Shown: positions 35,318-42,545 of the stretch, piece after piece | Numbering within the stretch: the stretch's first letter is position 1 | Layout of the letters: each line of letters starts with the position of its first letter | Assembly: GCA_025127975.1 (NCBI GenBank) | Contig: JAHLYQ010000026.1 | Coordinates: 1-42,545 of the forward strand | Origin: Synechococcus sp. CS-1331 | GTDB taxonomy: Bacteria; Cyanobacteriota; Cyanobacteriia; PCC-6307; Cyanobiaceae | DNA: 42,545 nt | Direction of reading: 5' to 3' | Notes under the pieces: generated by a model | Seen by the model: the letters and a program-made list of their open reading frames with translations, nothing else | What the model was told of the DNA's origin: nothing | Databases searched by the model: none | Translations under genes and position numbers: made by a program

Positions 35318-36280
35318 ATGACTGAGCCCAAGGTCGTCGCAAGCCGTTACGCCAGCCCGCCGGATCGGCGGCAGCTGTGGCAGGCGGCGATCAAGTGGCC
35401 GATGTATGCGGTGGCGGTGATGCCGGTGCTGCTGGCTGCGGGCTGGCGCTTCGGCCGGGCCGAGCCGGTGCGTCTCGACCAGTTACTGCTGTTTCTGCTG
35501 GCGGCGGTGCTGCTGCTGGCCTGGGAAAACCTGGCCAACGATGTCTTCGACGCCGATACCGGCGTGGACACCCACGGCAAACCCCATTCGCTGGTCAATC
35601 TCACCGGCCGCCGTGACCGGGTGGCCTGGTTGGCCAACGGTTGCCTGCTGGGGGGATTGGCCCTGATGGCCCTGGTGGCCTGGCGCAGTAGCCCGGCGGT
35701 GTTGGGCCTGGTGCTGGCCTGCTGCGGCCTCGGTTACATCTACCAGGGCCCGCCGTTTCGGCTGGGTTATCGGGGCCTGGGGGAACCCCTGTGCTGGCTG
35801 GCCTTTGGCCCCCTGGCCACCGCCGCCGCCCTGCTGGCCCTGGCGCCCCCAAGCGCCGGGGCGGTGCTGCCCTGGCGAGCGGCGCTTGAACTGGGCAGCG
35901 GTCCGGCTCTGGCCACCACCTTGGTACTGTTCTGCTCCCACTTTCACCAGGTGGGTGAGGACGGCGCCAACGGCAAGCGATCGCCGGTGGTGCGGCTGGG
36001 AACGGCGACGGCGGCGCGGCTGGTGCCCTGGTTTGTGGCCGCCAGCCTGGCTCTGCAGTGGGCGCCCGTGCTGGTTGGGCCCGCGGCCCTGCGCTGGCCG
36101 CCCACGGCCCTGCTCGGGGTGATCGGTTTGCCGCCGGCCCGGCGGCTGATCGGCTTGCTGAGCCAGCACCACCACGATGGCAGTCGCATCGGCGGCAGTA
36201 AGTTTCTGGCCCTGCGTTTTCAGGCGCTCAGTGGGCTCGGCCTGGCCCTGGGGCTGGCCCTGGGCCGCTGGTGGGGCTGA
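35318..36280 (+). CDS. menA: 1,4-dihydroxy-2-naphthoate prenyl (phytyl) transferase
   Basis: A 320-residue UbiA-superfamily membrane enzyme with eight or so membrane spans. The first Asp-rich motif is AWENLANDVFDADTGVD (69-84) and the second is SHFHQVGEDGANGKRSPVVR. In cyanobacteria it attaches a phytyl chain to DHNA, giving demethylphylloquinone for photosystem I. The start ATG lies within the upstream open part of the divergent menF frame. menC follows after three bases. Confidence 0.93.
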   Translation: MTEPKVVASRYASPPDRRQLWQAAIKWPMYAVAVMPVLLAAGWRFGRAEPVRLDQLLLFLLAAVLLLAWENLANDVFDADTGVDTHGKPHSLVNLTGRRDRVAWLANGCLLGGLALMALVAWRSSPAVLGLVLACCGLGYIYQGPPFRLGYRGLGEPLCWLAFGPLATAAALLALAPPSAGAVLPWRAALELGSGPALATTLVLFCSHFHQVGEDGANGKRSPVVRLGTATAARLVPWFVAASLALQWAPVLVGPAALRWPPTALLGVIGLPPARRLIGLLSQHHHDGSRIGGSKFLALRFQALSGLGLALGLALGRWWG

Positions 36281-36283
36281 GCG

Positions 36284-37258
36284 ATGGCGGCAGGGGTTGG
36301 CTGGTTAGGGCTGGCGTGGCGGCCCTTTGGGCTCAGCTTGCCCCAGGCCCTCAGCACCGCCAGGGGCCCCATCGCCGGAAAGCGCGGCTGGCTGTTGCGG
36401 CTGCACAGCCCCGAGGGGCTGGTGGGCTGGGGAGAGGCCGCCCCGCTGGATGGGCAGCTGGCGCCCCTGGCGGCGGCGATTGCAGGCCTGGGGCCCCAAT
36501 GCTCCCGGCCCCAGCTGGAGGGGGCCCTGGCGGCTGGCACCTTGCCGCCCAGCCTCAGCTTCGCCCTGGGAGCGGCCCTGGCCGAGCTCGATGGCCTGCC
36601 CCAGGGGCGCTGGCTGCCGCCGCCCCCCTCGGCGCGGTTGCTGCCGGCCGGTCCGGCGGCCCTAGAGCGGCTGGCGCTGACCCGGGGTGAGCTGCCGGTG
36701 TTCAAGTGGAAGGTGGCTGTGCACCCCGATGGGCTGGAACGCTCCGTGCTGGAGCAGTTGCTCCAGCTCCTGCCCCCAGACGGGCGCCTGCGCCTGGATG
36801 CCAATGGGGGCTGGCAGCCGGCCACGGCCTGGGCCTGGGCCGAGCGGCTCGCCGGCGAGCCCCGGCTGGAATGGCTGGAGCAGCCCCTGGGCTCTGCCGA
36901 CCTGGCGGGCCTGGAGGCCCTGGCCACCCGGGTACCGGTGGCCCTGGATGAATCCCTGCAGCAGCAGCCCTGGTTGCGCCAGAGCTGGTCGGGCTGGCAG
37001 GTGCGGCGGCCCAGCCAGGAGGGAGATCCGCGGCCGCTGTTGGCGGCGCTGGAGCAGGGCGCTCCGCGACTGATGCTCAGCACCGCCTTTGAAACCGGCA
37101 TCGGCCGGCGCTGGCTGCACCATCTGGCGGCCCTGCAGGCCCAGGGACCCACCCCGGTGGCACAGGGCCTGGCTAGTGGCTGGCAGCCCCAGGGGGCCCT
37201 GGCAGCCCTAGATCCGGCCAGGGTGTGGCAGGCCGCGGAGGGAGGAGGAGTTCGATGA
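36284..37258 (+). CDS. menC: o-succinylbenzoate synthase
   Basis: A 324-residue enolase-superfamily protein. Active-site elements seen are KWK in LPVFKWKVAVHPDG, RLDANGGW, LEWLEQPLG and PVALDESL. At the position of the second catalytic Lys (usual KPS) the protein has QVRRPSQEGD, with Arg. It dehydrates SHCHC to o-succinylbenzoate. The 3' end overlaps menE (ATGA) and contains its strong GGAGGAGGAG ribosome site. Confidence 0.88.
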   Translation: MAAGVGWLGLAWRPFGLSLPQALSTARGPIAGKRGWLLRLHSPEGLVGWGEAAPLDGQLAPLAAAIAGLGPQCSRPQLEGALAAGTLPPSLSFALGAALAELDGLPQGRWLPPPPSARLLPAGPAALERLALTRGELPVFKWKVAVHPDGLERSVLEQLLQLLPPDGRLRLDANGGWQPATAWAWAERLAGEPRLEWLEQPLGSADLAGLEALATRVPVALDESLQQQPWLRQSWSGWQVRRPSQEGDPRPLLAALEQGAPRLMLSTAFETGIGRRWLHHLAALQAQGPTPVAQGLASGWQPQGALAALDPARVWQAAEGGGVR

Positions 37259-38466
37259 GGCCCCAGCAGCTGCTGCAAGCCTGGGACTGCGGCCTGGTCG
37301 TGCCCCTGGCCTCTGCCGCCCAGCAGGTTGAGTTGGCGGCGGCCTTCGGCCCGGCTGGCCCCGCGGGGGTGCTCGAGCAGCTGGAGGGGTGGGGGCCGGG
37401 TGTGCTGGTGGGCAGCGGCGGCAGCAGCGGCCGGCGCCGGTGGTGCCTGCAGCCCCTCTCGCACCTGCAGGCCTCGGCGGCGGCCACCGGCACCTGGCTG
37501 GCAGCCCAGGGCATCGAGCCGGCGGCCTGCCTGCATCTCAACCCCCTGCCGCTGCACCACGTCAGTGGGCTGCTGCCGCTGGTGCGCTCCAGGCAGTGGG
37601 GCTGCGGTGTGCAGCAGGTGGAGCCCGCCCTGCTGCGGCAGCCGGAGGTGGCGGCGGCGGCGCTGCCCCTGCCCAGCGATCGCCCCGTGCTGCTCTCCCT
37701 GGTGCCTACCCAGCTTCAACGGCTGATGGCGACACCGTCGGGGTTGGCGTGGTTGCGGCAGATGGCGGTGATCTGGCTGGGCGGCGCTCCCCTACCCGCC
37801 AGCCTGGCCGGGCGAGCCCGCAGCGCCGGGTTGCGGCTGGCCCCCTGCTACGGCGCCTCCGAAACCGCCGCCATGGTGTGTGCCCTGGCGCCGGATCTCT
37901 TCCTAGCTGGCGTCAGCGGCTGCGGTCAGCCCCTGGTCGATGTGGAGCTGCAGATCGAAGCTGCCAGCGGCGCCATCGCCGTGCGGGCCAGCCGGCTCAG
38001 CCCTGGCTGGCTGGAGGCCGGCCAGCTGCAGCCCTTGCCGCGCAACGGGGCCGGCTGGTGGTGCAGCGGCGATGGCGGCGAGCTGGGGCCCGATGGTCTG
38101 CTGGTGCGGGGCCGCCTCGATGGGGCCATCCACAGCGGCGCTGAAACCGTCTTCCCCGAGGAGCTGGAGGAACGCCTGCTGGCGGCTTCGGCGCTGGCAG
38201 GTCTGCCCCTGCAGGCACTGCTGCTGTTGCCGGTGAACGATCCGGAGTGGGGCCAGCGGCTGGTCGCCCTGGTGCGGCCCCACTCCGGGGCTGATCCGGA
38301 GGCGCTGCTGGCGAAGCTGGCGGCTTGTAGCCAGGCCTGGCCCCCCGCGGAGCGGCCCCAGCGCTGGGTGGTCTGCGGGCAGCTGGCCCCCACGGCTGAT
38401 GGCAAATGGCAGCGCCAATGTTGGCAGCAGTGGCTGGTCTCGCTAAAAGCTAGGCCAATGGGCTGA
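37255..38466 (+). CDS. menE: o-succinylbenzoate-CoA ligase
   Basis: An adenylate-forming enzyme of 403 residues from the ATG at 37255. Motifs: a divergent P-loop VGSGGSSGRRRW (52-63), LVPTQLQRLM, WLGGAPLPASL, CYGASETAAMVCAL, and WCSGDGGELGPDGLLVRGRL then GAIHSGAETVFPEELEE. It is shorter than typical acyl-CoA ligases (about 450-500), mainly because the N-terminal domain is reduced. It makes OSB-CoA for phylloquinone. Translation is coupled to menC through ATGA, with a GGAGGAGGAG site just before. Confidence 0.9.
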   Translation: MRPQQLLQAWDCGLVVPLASAAQQVELAAAFGPAGPAGVLEQLEGWGPGVLVGSGGSSGRRRWCLQPLSHLQASAAATGTWLAAQGIEPAACLHLNPLPLHHVSGLLPLVRSRQWGCGVQQVEPALLRQPEVAAAALPLPSDRPVLLSLVPTQLQRLMATPSGLAWLRQMAVIWLGGAPLPASLAGRARSAGLRLAPCYGASETAAMVCALAPDLFLAGVSGCGQPLVDVELQIEAASGAIAVRASRLSPGWLEAGQLQPLPRNGAGWWCSGDGGELGPDGLLVRGRLDGAIHSGAETVFPEELEERLLAASALAGLPLQALLLLPVNDPEWGQRLVALVRPHSGADPEALLAKLAACSQAWPPAERPQRWVVCGQLAPTADGKWQRQCWQQWLVSLKARPMG

Positions 38467-38485
38467 CACCACCGGGGTAGGGGAA

Positions 38486-38779
38486 ATGGTCAAACTCAGC
38501 GATTCCAAACTCAGCGATTCCGAACTCAGCAACCGCAAACTGGCGGCGGGCCTGACGGGCATCTTCCTGGGGGCCTTTGGCGTGCACAAATTTGTGCTGG
38601 GTTACACCAGGCCTGGGGTGATCATGCTGGTGGGGTCATTGGTCGGCGGAGTGGTGACCTGCGGCGTTGCCAGCTTTGCGCTGGGGGTGATCGGCCTGAT
38701 CGAAGGCATCATTTATCTCACCAAAACGCCGGAGGAATTCCAGGCGATGTACATCGATGCTCAGAGGGAGTGGTTCTGA
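38486..38779 (+). CDS. TM2-domain membrane protein
   Basis: A 97-residue protein with a TM2 domain: NRKLAAGLTGIFLGAFGVHK, FVLGYTRPGVIMLVGSLVGG, then a second span ending in a polar tail (KTPEEFQAMYIDAQREWF). The N-terminus has a KLSDS repeat from a 15-base DNA tandem repeat. TM2 proteins are small membrane proteins of unknown role in bacteria. The next gene's ATG overlaps its TGA. Confidence 0.85.
   Translation: MVKLSDSKLSDSELSNRKLAAGLTGIFLGAFGVHKFVLGYTRPGVIMLVGSLVGGVVTCGVASFALGVIGLIEGIIYLTKTPEEFQAMYIDAQREWF
38492..38536 (+). repeat. 15-nt tandem repeat at the 5' end of the TM2 gene
   Basis: Two identical units (aaactcagcgattcc) at 38492-38506 and 38507-38521 are followed by a diverged third (38522-38536). 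They encode KLSDS-KLSDS-ELSNR ahead of the conserved TM2 domain. Confidence 0.85.
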
Positions 38780-38970
38780 TGCCACCCATTGCCGTCGCTG
38801 CCCTGCGCCGCGGGCCCCTGCTGGGCCTGGGCCTGGCAGCGGCGCTGAGTTTTGCCAGCCTGGCGGCCATTCCCCATGACGGCTTCCATCCCCTGGCCCA
38901 GCTGGCCTGCCTGCTGCCCCTGCAACTGGCCGCCCTGTTTGTGGTGTTCAGCAGGCCTCAGAACGGCTGA
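38779..38970 (+). CDS. small hydrophobic hypothetical protein
   Basis: A 63-residue protein from the ATG that overlaps the TM2 stop (TGATG). It has two hydrophobic segments (GPLLGLGLAAALSFASLAAI and LAQLACLLPLQLAALFVVF) separated by a PHDGFHP loop, a plausible helical hairpin in the membrane. No family is recognised. Its end overlaps the convergent thioesterase gene by 23 bases. Confidence 0.5.
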   Translation: MPPIAVAALRRGPLLGLGLAAALSFASLAAIPHDGFHPLAQLACLLPLQLAALFVVFSRPQNG

Positions 38971-39472
38971 GGATCGCGCCGCTGGCTGCAGAGGCCTCCA
39001 GCCAGCGGACTATGGGGTCGGGGAGGGGGCAACGGGCCCTGCTGGAGCTGTTGATCGCCAGGTGGCGGCTGAGGCCGCGGGCCACGGGTTGGCCATCGCT
39101 GGGATTGCCGCGGTGGAAGGTGTAGGTCAGCTCAAAGCAGCCCGGATCAATCCGCCGGGGCTCCAATTTGATCGCCAGGGGATCGCCGCAGGCCAGGGGC
39201 GCCAGGAAGTCGGCTTGGCAATGGACGATCGGCAGGGCGACGGCAGGGGTATGGCCCGGGCGTGGGAACACCTCCGCCGCTGCAATGCCGAAGCGCTCCA
39301 GGCTCTCTTCGTAGGCCTCATGGCACCAGCCCAGCAAGTGGTGGAAGTGCATCACGCCGGCGGCGTCGGTGTCACCGAAGCGCACGCTGCGGCAGAGCAG
39401 CAACCAGCTGCGAGGGTCAACTCTCTCTGGTGCGGAGCCATCCGCCTCTATGCCAAGGGCCCCAGCGGTCAT
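38948..39472 (-). CDS. 1,4-dihydroxy-2-naphthoyl-CoA hydrolase (hotdog thioesterase)
   Basis: About 174 residues from the ATG at 39472; the open frame runs to 39901 but only the later part matches the family. The hotdog signature is SVRFGDTDAAGVMHFHHLLG followed by CHEAYEESLERFGI, then PIVHCQADFLAPLACGD and a strand with FELTYTFHRG. The Asp in GDTDAAG is the catalytic residue of the 4HBT-type group. It matches the Slr0204-like DHNA-CoA thioesterases of cyanobacterial phylloquinone synthesis, and its place next to the men genes supports this. Confidence 0.83.
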   Translation of the reverse strand: MTAGALGIEADGSAPERVDPRSWLLLCRSVRFGDTDAAGVMHFHHLLGWCHEAYEESLERFGIAAAEVFPRPGHTPAVALPIVHCQADFLAPLACGDPLAIKLEPRRIDPGCFELTYTFHRGNPSDGQPVARGLSRHLAINSSSRARCPLPDPIVRWLEASAASGAILSRSEAC

Positions 39473-39673
39473 GAGCTTGCTTGATTTAATAGCCAACTCT
39501 GCCCTGTTCAGATCTCCGCTGCGCGGCAGGGCGGAGCAGAGCTGCTGTAAATCGCAGGCCAGGCCTGGTTGACCCCTTTCACATAGCTGTAAAGAAAGTA
39601 ACCAGCTGCCCACTGGCCATCGAAATTTGGCTGAGGCTGGATGTAGCGAGAAATGATCAACCCGAGGTTTTAT

Positions 39674-40813
39674 ATGACTACTGCAAGCTTCGATCAGTCC
39701 TCTGACCTTTCCAGTTTCGATCCCAAGGTGTTGCGTCAGCCTTCTGCCAGATCGCTTGGTTATCGCTGCAGCCGCCTCCTGGCAGTGGGCTTCAACAGCA
39801 CCCAGATGGTGATGGCCGAAGCCTATATCAACGGCCTCGAAATTCCAGATGCTCTTTATCGAGGCATGATCCATGCCTCGATGCCAATTCTGTTCCGCCA
39901 CTTCCCCGCCTTGCTGGCGCCTTACGAATGGGTGCTTAACGAGTCGGATCGGATCGCCGAATCAGCCAAGGAACTGATGGACATTCAGTACGACCGGCCG
40001 CAGCAGATGCTGAATCAGATGCTGGGTGACTGGGAACCCATCTATCCCAAATACAGCACTGGGTTCTGGGAAAATGGCGCCGAGGATCTGGAAGCATCCC
40101 AGCGACACATGATTGACCAGATGATTGATCGATTGGGCATCGAGGATGGCGACCACCTTCTCGACTTTGGCTGCGGCTGGGGCTGTGTGCCCAACTATAT
40201 TCTTTCTAAATTTCCCAATTTGCGCTGTACCGGCGTAAATCTCAGCCAAGGTCAATGCGCCTATATGCGAGTGAAGATGAACGATCCGCGCAGCCAGCTG
40301 AGCTCGGGGCGATTCACCCTCGTGGAGGGCGACATTAATGAGGTGGTGTTCCCGGAAAAATTCAGCAAGATCATCTCCGTTGGGGTGTTTTGCCATGTGG
40401 GTAATCTCACAAAGGCCTTCGCCAGACTGGCTTCTTTACTGCAGCCCCAGGGGAAGGCTTTGATTCACATCATCACCGTGCGGATTTCGAATAACATGTC
40501 CTCAGGTTTTACTGATAAGTACATTTTCCCCGGCGGTCGCTATTGGAACCATGACGCCATTCCAAGCCACAGTGTCGACCTCAAAACCGTTCAGCGTTGG
40601 TATATGAATGGATCCAACTACCATCGGACGCTCACCGCATGGCTCGATCGATTCGATGCTTCTCAAGACCTTGTAAGCCACTTGGACTACGGCATGGAGT
40701 ATGCAAAGTTTAGGCGCATCTGGCGATTTTACCTGTTGTTGCTTGGCACAATTTTTGCCACCTGCGATGGTGAATTCAATGGCAATGGCCAATACTTACT
40801 GACCCATGCCTGA
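39674..40813 (+). CDS. cyclopropane-fatty-acid-synthase-like SAM methyltransferase
   Basis: About 379 residues from the ATG at 39674, chosen because a GAGG lies six bases ahead; an ATG at 39653 has no site. The CmaS/CFA layout is visible: YPKYSTGFWENGAEDLEASQ, LLDFGCGWG (162-170), TGVNLSQGQCAYMRVKM, ISVGVFCHVGNLTKAFARLA and the C-terminal YAKFRRIWRFYLLLLGTIFA. Members methylate double bonds or other carbons in lipids; the substrate here is not known. It is less GC-rich than the neighbouring men genes. Confidence 0.85.
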   Translation: MTTASFDQSSDLSSFDPKVLRQPSARSLGYRCSRLLAVGFNSTQMVMAEAYINGLEIPDALYRGMIHASMPILFRHFPALLAPYEWVLNESDRIAESAKELMDIQYDRPQQMLNQMLGDWEPIYPKYSTGFWENGAEDLEASQRHMIDQMIDRLGIEDGDHLLDFGCGWGCVPNYILSKFPNLRCTGVNLSQGQCAYMRVKMNDPRSQLSSGRFTLVEGDINEVVFPEKFSKIISVGVFCHVGNLTKAFARLASLLQPQGKALIHIITVRISNNMSSGFTDKYIFPGGRYWNHDAIPSHSVDLKTVQRWYMNGSNYHRTLTAWLDRFDASQDLVSHLDYGMEYAKFRRIWRFYLLLLGTIFATCDGEFNGNGQYLLTHA

Positions 40814-40871
40814 GCGCTGAAGACAATCTGTTCCCCCATCTGTTCCCTCCTTTGTTCCCTCCTTGCTGCCC

Positions 40872-41258
40872 TCACCCCGAGGGGAAGGCTCCGAGCCCAA
40901 GGCGCAACATCCAGTAGCCCAGTAGCCCCGCCGCCGCCCAGGCCAGGGGCCAGGTGGGCAGAGTGCGGGGCCGCAACCGCCGCTTTCGAATCGCCGCGAT
41001 GGTCCACCAGATCAGCCCCGCGGCCACCAGCGGCCCGAAGGCGTGCTGCTCCAGCGAACCCGCCAGATCCCCCCGCAACGCCAGCTCGGTGGCCCGGGTG
41101 AGAAAGCAGGTGGGGCAGGGGATGGCCGTGAGCGCCCGCAGTGGGCAGCTCCAGCCCGGCAGGTGGGAGTAGCTGCCCTTGAGCCAGAGATAGCCGGTGA
41201 GGCAGGCGGGCAGCAGGAAGCCTGCCTGTTGAATTCGGCGCAGAAACGGGGTCAGCAG
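40872..41258 (-). CDS. DUF2752 membrane protein lacking a standard start codon
   Basis: Reading from after a TAG at 41265-41267, the frame gives FLRRIQQAGFLLPACLTGYL, then YSHLPGWSCPLRALTAIPCP and TCFLTRATELALRGDLAGSL, then two further membrane spans. This is the DUF2752 pattern, with CPLRALTAIPCPTC as the cysteine-rich core. No ATG, GTG or TTG exists before the core; the first is a TTG at 41078, which would remove it. CTG codons at 41258, 41255 or 41243, or ATT at 41234, are the only candidates. It directly follows ndhH on the same strand, so translation may depend on coupling. Confidence 0.7.
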   Translation of the reverse strand: MLTPFLRRIQQAGFLLPACLTGYLWLKGSYSHLPGWSCPLRALTAIPCPTCFLTRATELALRGDLAGSLEQHAFGPLVAAGLIWWTIAAIRKRRLRPRTLPTWPLAWAAAGLLGYWMLRLGLGAFPSG

Positions 41259-41268
41259 TTCAGGCTAT

Positions 41269-42453
41269 TCAGCGATCTACCGAGCCCATGATCACGTCGA
41301 TCGAGCCGAGGATCGCCATGATGTCGGCCACTTTGGCCCCCTTGAGAATGTGGGGCAGGATCTGCAGGTTGTTGAAGTCGGCGGCGCGGATCTTGAAGCG
41401 CCAGGGGGTGACGTCGTCGTTGCCCTGGATATACACACCGATTTCGCCCTTGCCCGATTCAAGCCGGGTGTAAAGCTCGCCGCTTGGAATCTTGAAGGTA
41501 GGGGCCACTTTTTTGGCCACGTATTGAAAATCGAAGGCCGAGGACGGGCCACCTTTGCCTTCTGACAGCTTGCGGGCCTCGAGGTTTTCGGTGGGCCCCC
41601 CGGGGATCATCTCGCAGGCCTGGCGAAGGATCTTTAGGGATTCGCGCATTTCTTTGACGCGAACGCGATAGCGGGCAAAGCAATCGCCCTCCTGTTCTGT
41701 CACCACCGACCAGTCGAAGTCGTCGTAGCACTCGTAGTGATCCACCTTGCGCAGGTCCCAGGGCACGCCCGAGGCGCGCAACATTGGGCCTGACAGGCTC
41801 CAGTTGATCGCCATCTCCCGGCTGATTACCCCTAGGCCCTCGATCCGCCGCCGGAAGATCGGGTTATTGGTGATCAGCTTCTCGTATTCGTCGATCTTGG
41901 GACCAAACCAGTCGCAGAAGTCGAGGCACTTTTCCAGCCAGCCGTAGGGCAGGTCTGCGGCTACACCACCAATGCGGAAATAGTTGTTGTTGATCAGTCG
42001 CTGACCGGTGGCCGCTTCCCAGAGGTCGTAAATCATTTCCCGCTCACGGAAAATGTAGAAAAATGGCGTTTGTGCGCCCACGTCCGCCAGGAAGGGGCCA
42101 AGCCAGAGCAGGTGGTTGGCGATGCGGTTGAGCTCCAGCATCAGCACCCGGATGTAGCTGGCGCGCTTGGGCACGGGCACATCGGCCAGCCGCTCCGGGG
42201 CGTTGACCACAATCGCCTCGTAAAACATGCCAGCCGCATAGTCCATGCGGCTCACGTAGGGCACGAACATCACGTTCGTGCGGTTTTCGGCGATCTTCTC
42301 CATGCCGCGGTGCAGGTAGCCGATCACCGGCTCGCAATCCACCACGTCCTCGCCATCGAGGGTCACCACCAGCCGCAGCACCCCGTGCATCGAGGGGTGG
42401 TGGGGGCCGAAGTTGACCACCATCGGCTCCGTGCGCGTTTCCAGCTGCGTCAT
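41269..42453 (-). CDS. ndhH: NAD(P)H-quinone oxidoreductase subunit H
   Basis: A 394-residue protein from the ATG at 42453 ([20 protein letters not shown]); the frame allows an upstream start at 42513. It matches the NuoD/NdhH 49-kDa subunit: [79 protein letters not shown] and the C-terminal [18 protein letters not shown]. It forms part of the quinone-binding site of cyanobacterial NDH-1 on the thylakoid, serving respiration and cyclic electron flow. Confidence 0.97.
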   Translation of the reverse strand: MTQLETRTEPMVVNFGPHHPSMHGVLRLVVTLDGEDVVDCEPVIGYLHRGMEKIAENRTNVMFVPYVSRMDYAAGMFYEAIVVNAPERLADVPVPKRASYIRVLMLELNRIANHLLWLGPFLADVGAQTPFFYIFREREMIYDLWEAATGQRLINNNYFRIGGVAADLPYGWLEKCLDFCDWFGPKIDEYEKLITNNPIFRRRIEGLGVISREMAINWSLSGPMLRASGVPWDLRKVDHYECYDDFDWSVVTEQEGDCFARYRVRVKEMRESLKILRQACEMIPGGPTENLEARKLSEGKGGPSSAFDFQYVAKKVAPTFKIPSGELYTRLESGKGEIGVYIQGNDDVTPWRFKIRAADFNNLQILPHILKGAKVADIMAILGSIDVIMGSVDR

Positions 42454-42545
42454 GGGGCCGTGGCTTGTAGGGCGTTCATACCAGCTTAGGAAACCTTGTG
42501 GCCGCGTAGTCACTCTCCCTAAGGTTGGCCGAGATTCCCGCGGCA

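Noticed and set aside
36220..37719. 499-residue minus-strand open frame
   Set aside because: Antisense to menC and menE, whose families are clear; no recognisable motifs.
39473..39901. Long N-terminal extension of the thioesterase frame
   Set aside because: The hotdog domain is complete from the ATG at 39472; the upstream part is unlike any domain and overlaps the divergent methyltransferase.

Overview
The window is a GC-rich, gene-dense stretch of a picocyanobacterial chromosome, most like Cyanobium or a freshwater Synechococcus. The support is ndhH (cyanobacterial NDH-1), a phylloquinone gene cluster (menF, menA, menC, menE, DHNA-CoA thioesterase), a GRRM radical-SAM peptide cassette of the cyanobacterial type, a DUF3285 gene next to prfB, and a polyamine-type ABC operon. 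Lineage is inferred from gene content, not from a marker search. I saw no rRNA, tRNA or CRISPR array.

Layout. 1-5.5 kb is an accessory or damaged segment: an IS256-family transposase, a sedolisin-type (S53) protease gene split by a one-base shift at a C7 run and carrying a C-terminal DUF4114 module, and a 3' fragment of relA/spoT whose first ~80% is absent. 5.5-12.3 kb returns to compact core genes: small membrane proteins, a DUF2062 gene head-to-head with mnmE, a secreted hypothetical, an NCS2-like permease, a methyltransferase and nadC. 12.4-15.0 kb is a GRRM cassette: orphan periplasmic binding protein, glycine-rich precursor peptide with Phe-x-Asn repeats, and radical SAM/SPASM maturase. 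argS follows.

16.9-21.9 kb is an AT-richer island, all on the minus strand: FkbM methyltransferase, an unrecognised 87-residue gene, a decayed IS1595-type transposase, a fucosyltransferase-like protein, a GT17 and a GT32/OCH1-like glycosyltransferase. It looks like a transferred surface-glycan module. 22-28.5 kb holds a flavin amine oxidase divergent from an ABC operon of the spermidine/putrescine type (ATPase, Tat lipoprotein binding protein, two permeases) and a hisC-type aminotransferase.

28.5-32.5 kb (minus) is a housekeeping run: a metallo-hydrolase-fold protein lacking its metal motif, pabA/trpG, dgkA, ybeY, DUF3285 and prfB, the last with a programmed +1 frameshift site. Upstream of prfB sits a decayed antitoxin/toxin pair whose toxin start is in frame with prfB. 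32.6-33.8 kb is grxC-gshB. 33.8-39.5 kb carries the phylloquinone genes for the photosystem I quinone, with two small membrane proteins between. 39.6-42.5 kb ends with a cyclopropane-synthase-like methyltransferase, a DUF2752 gene without a normal start codon, and ndhH.
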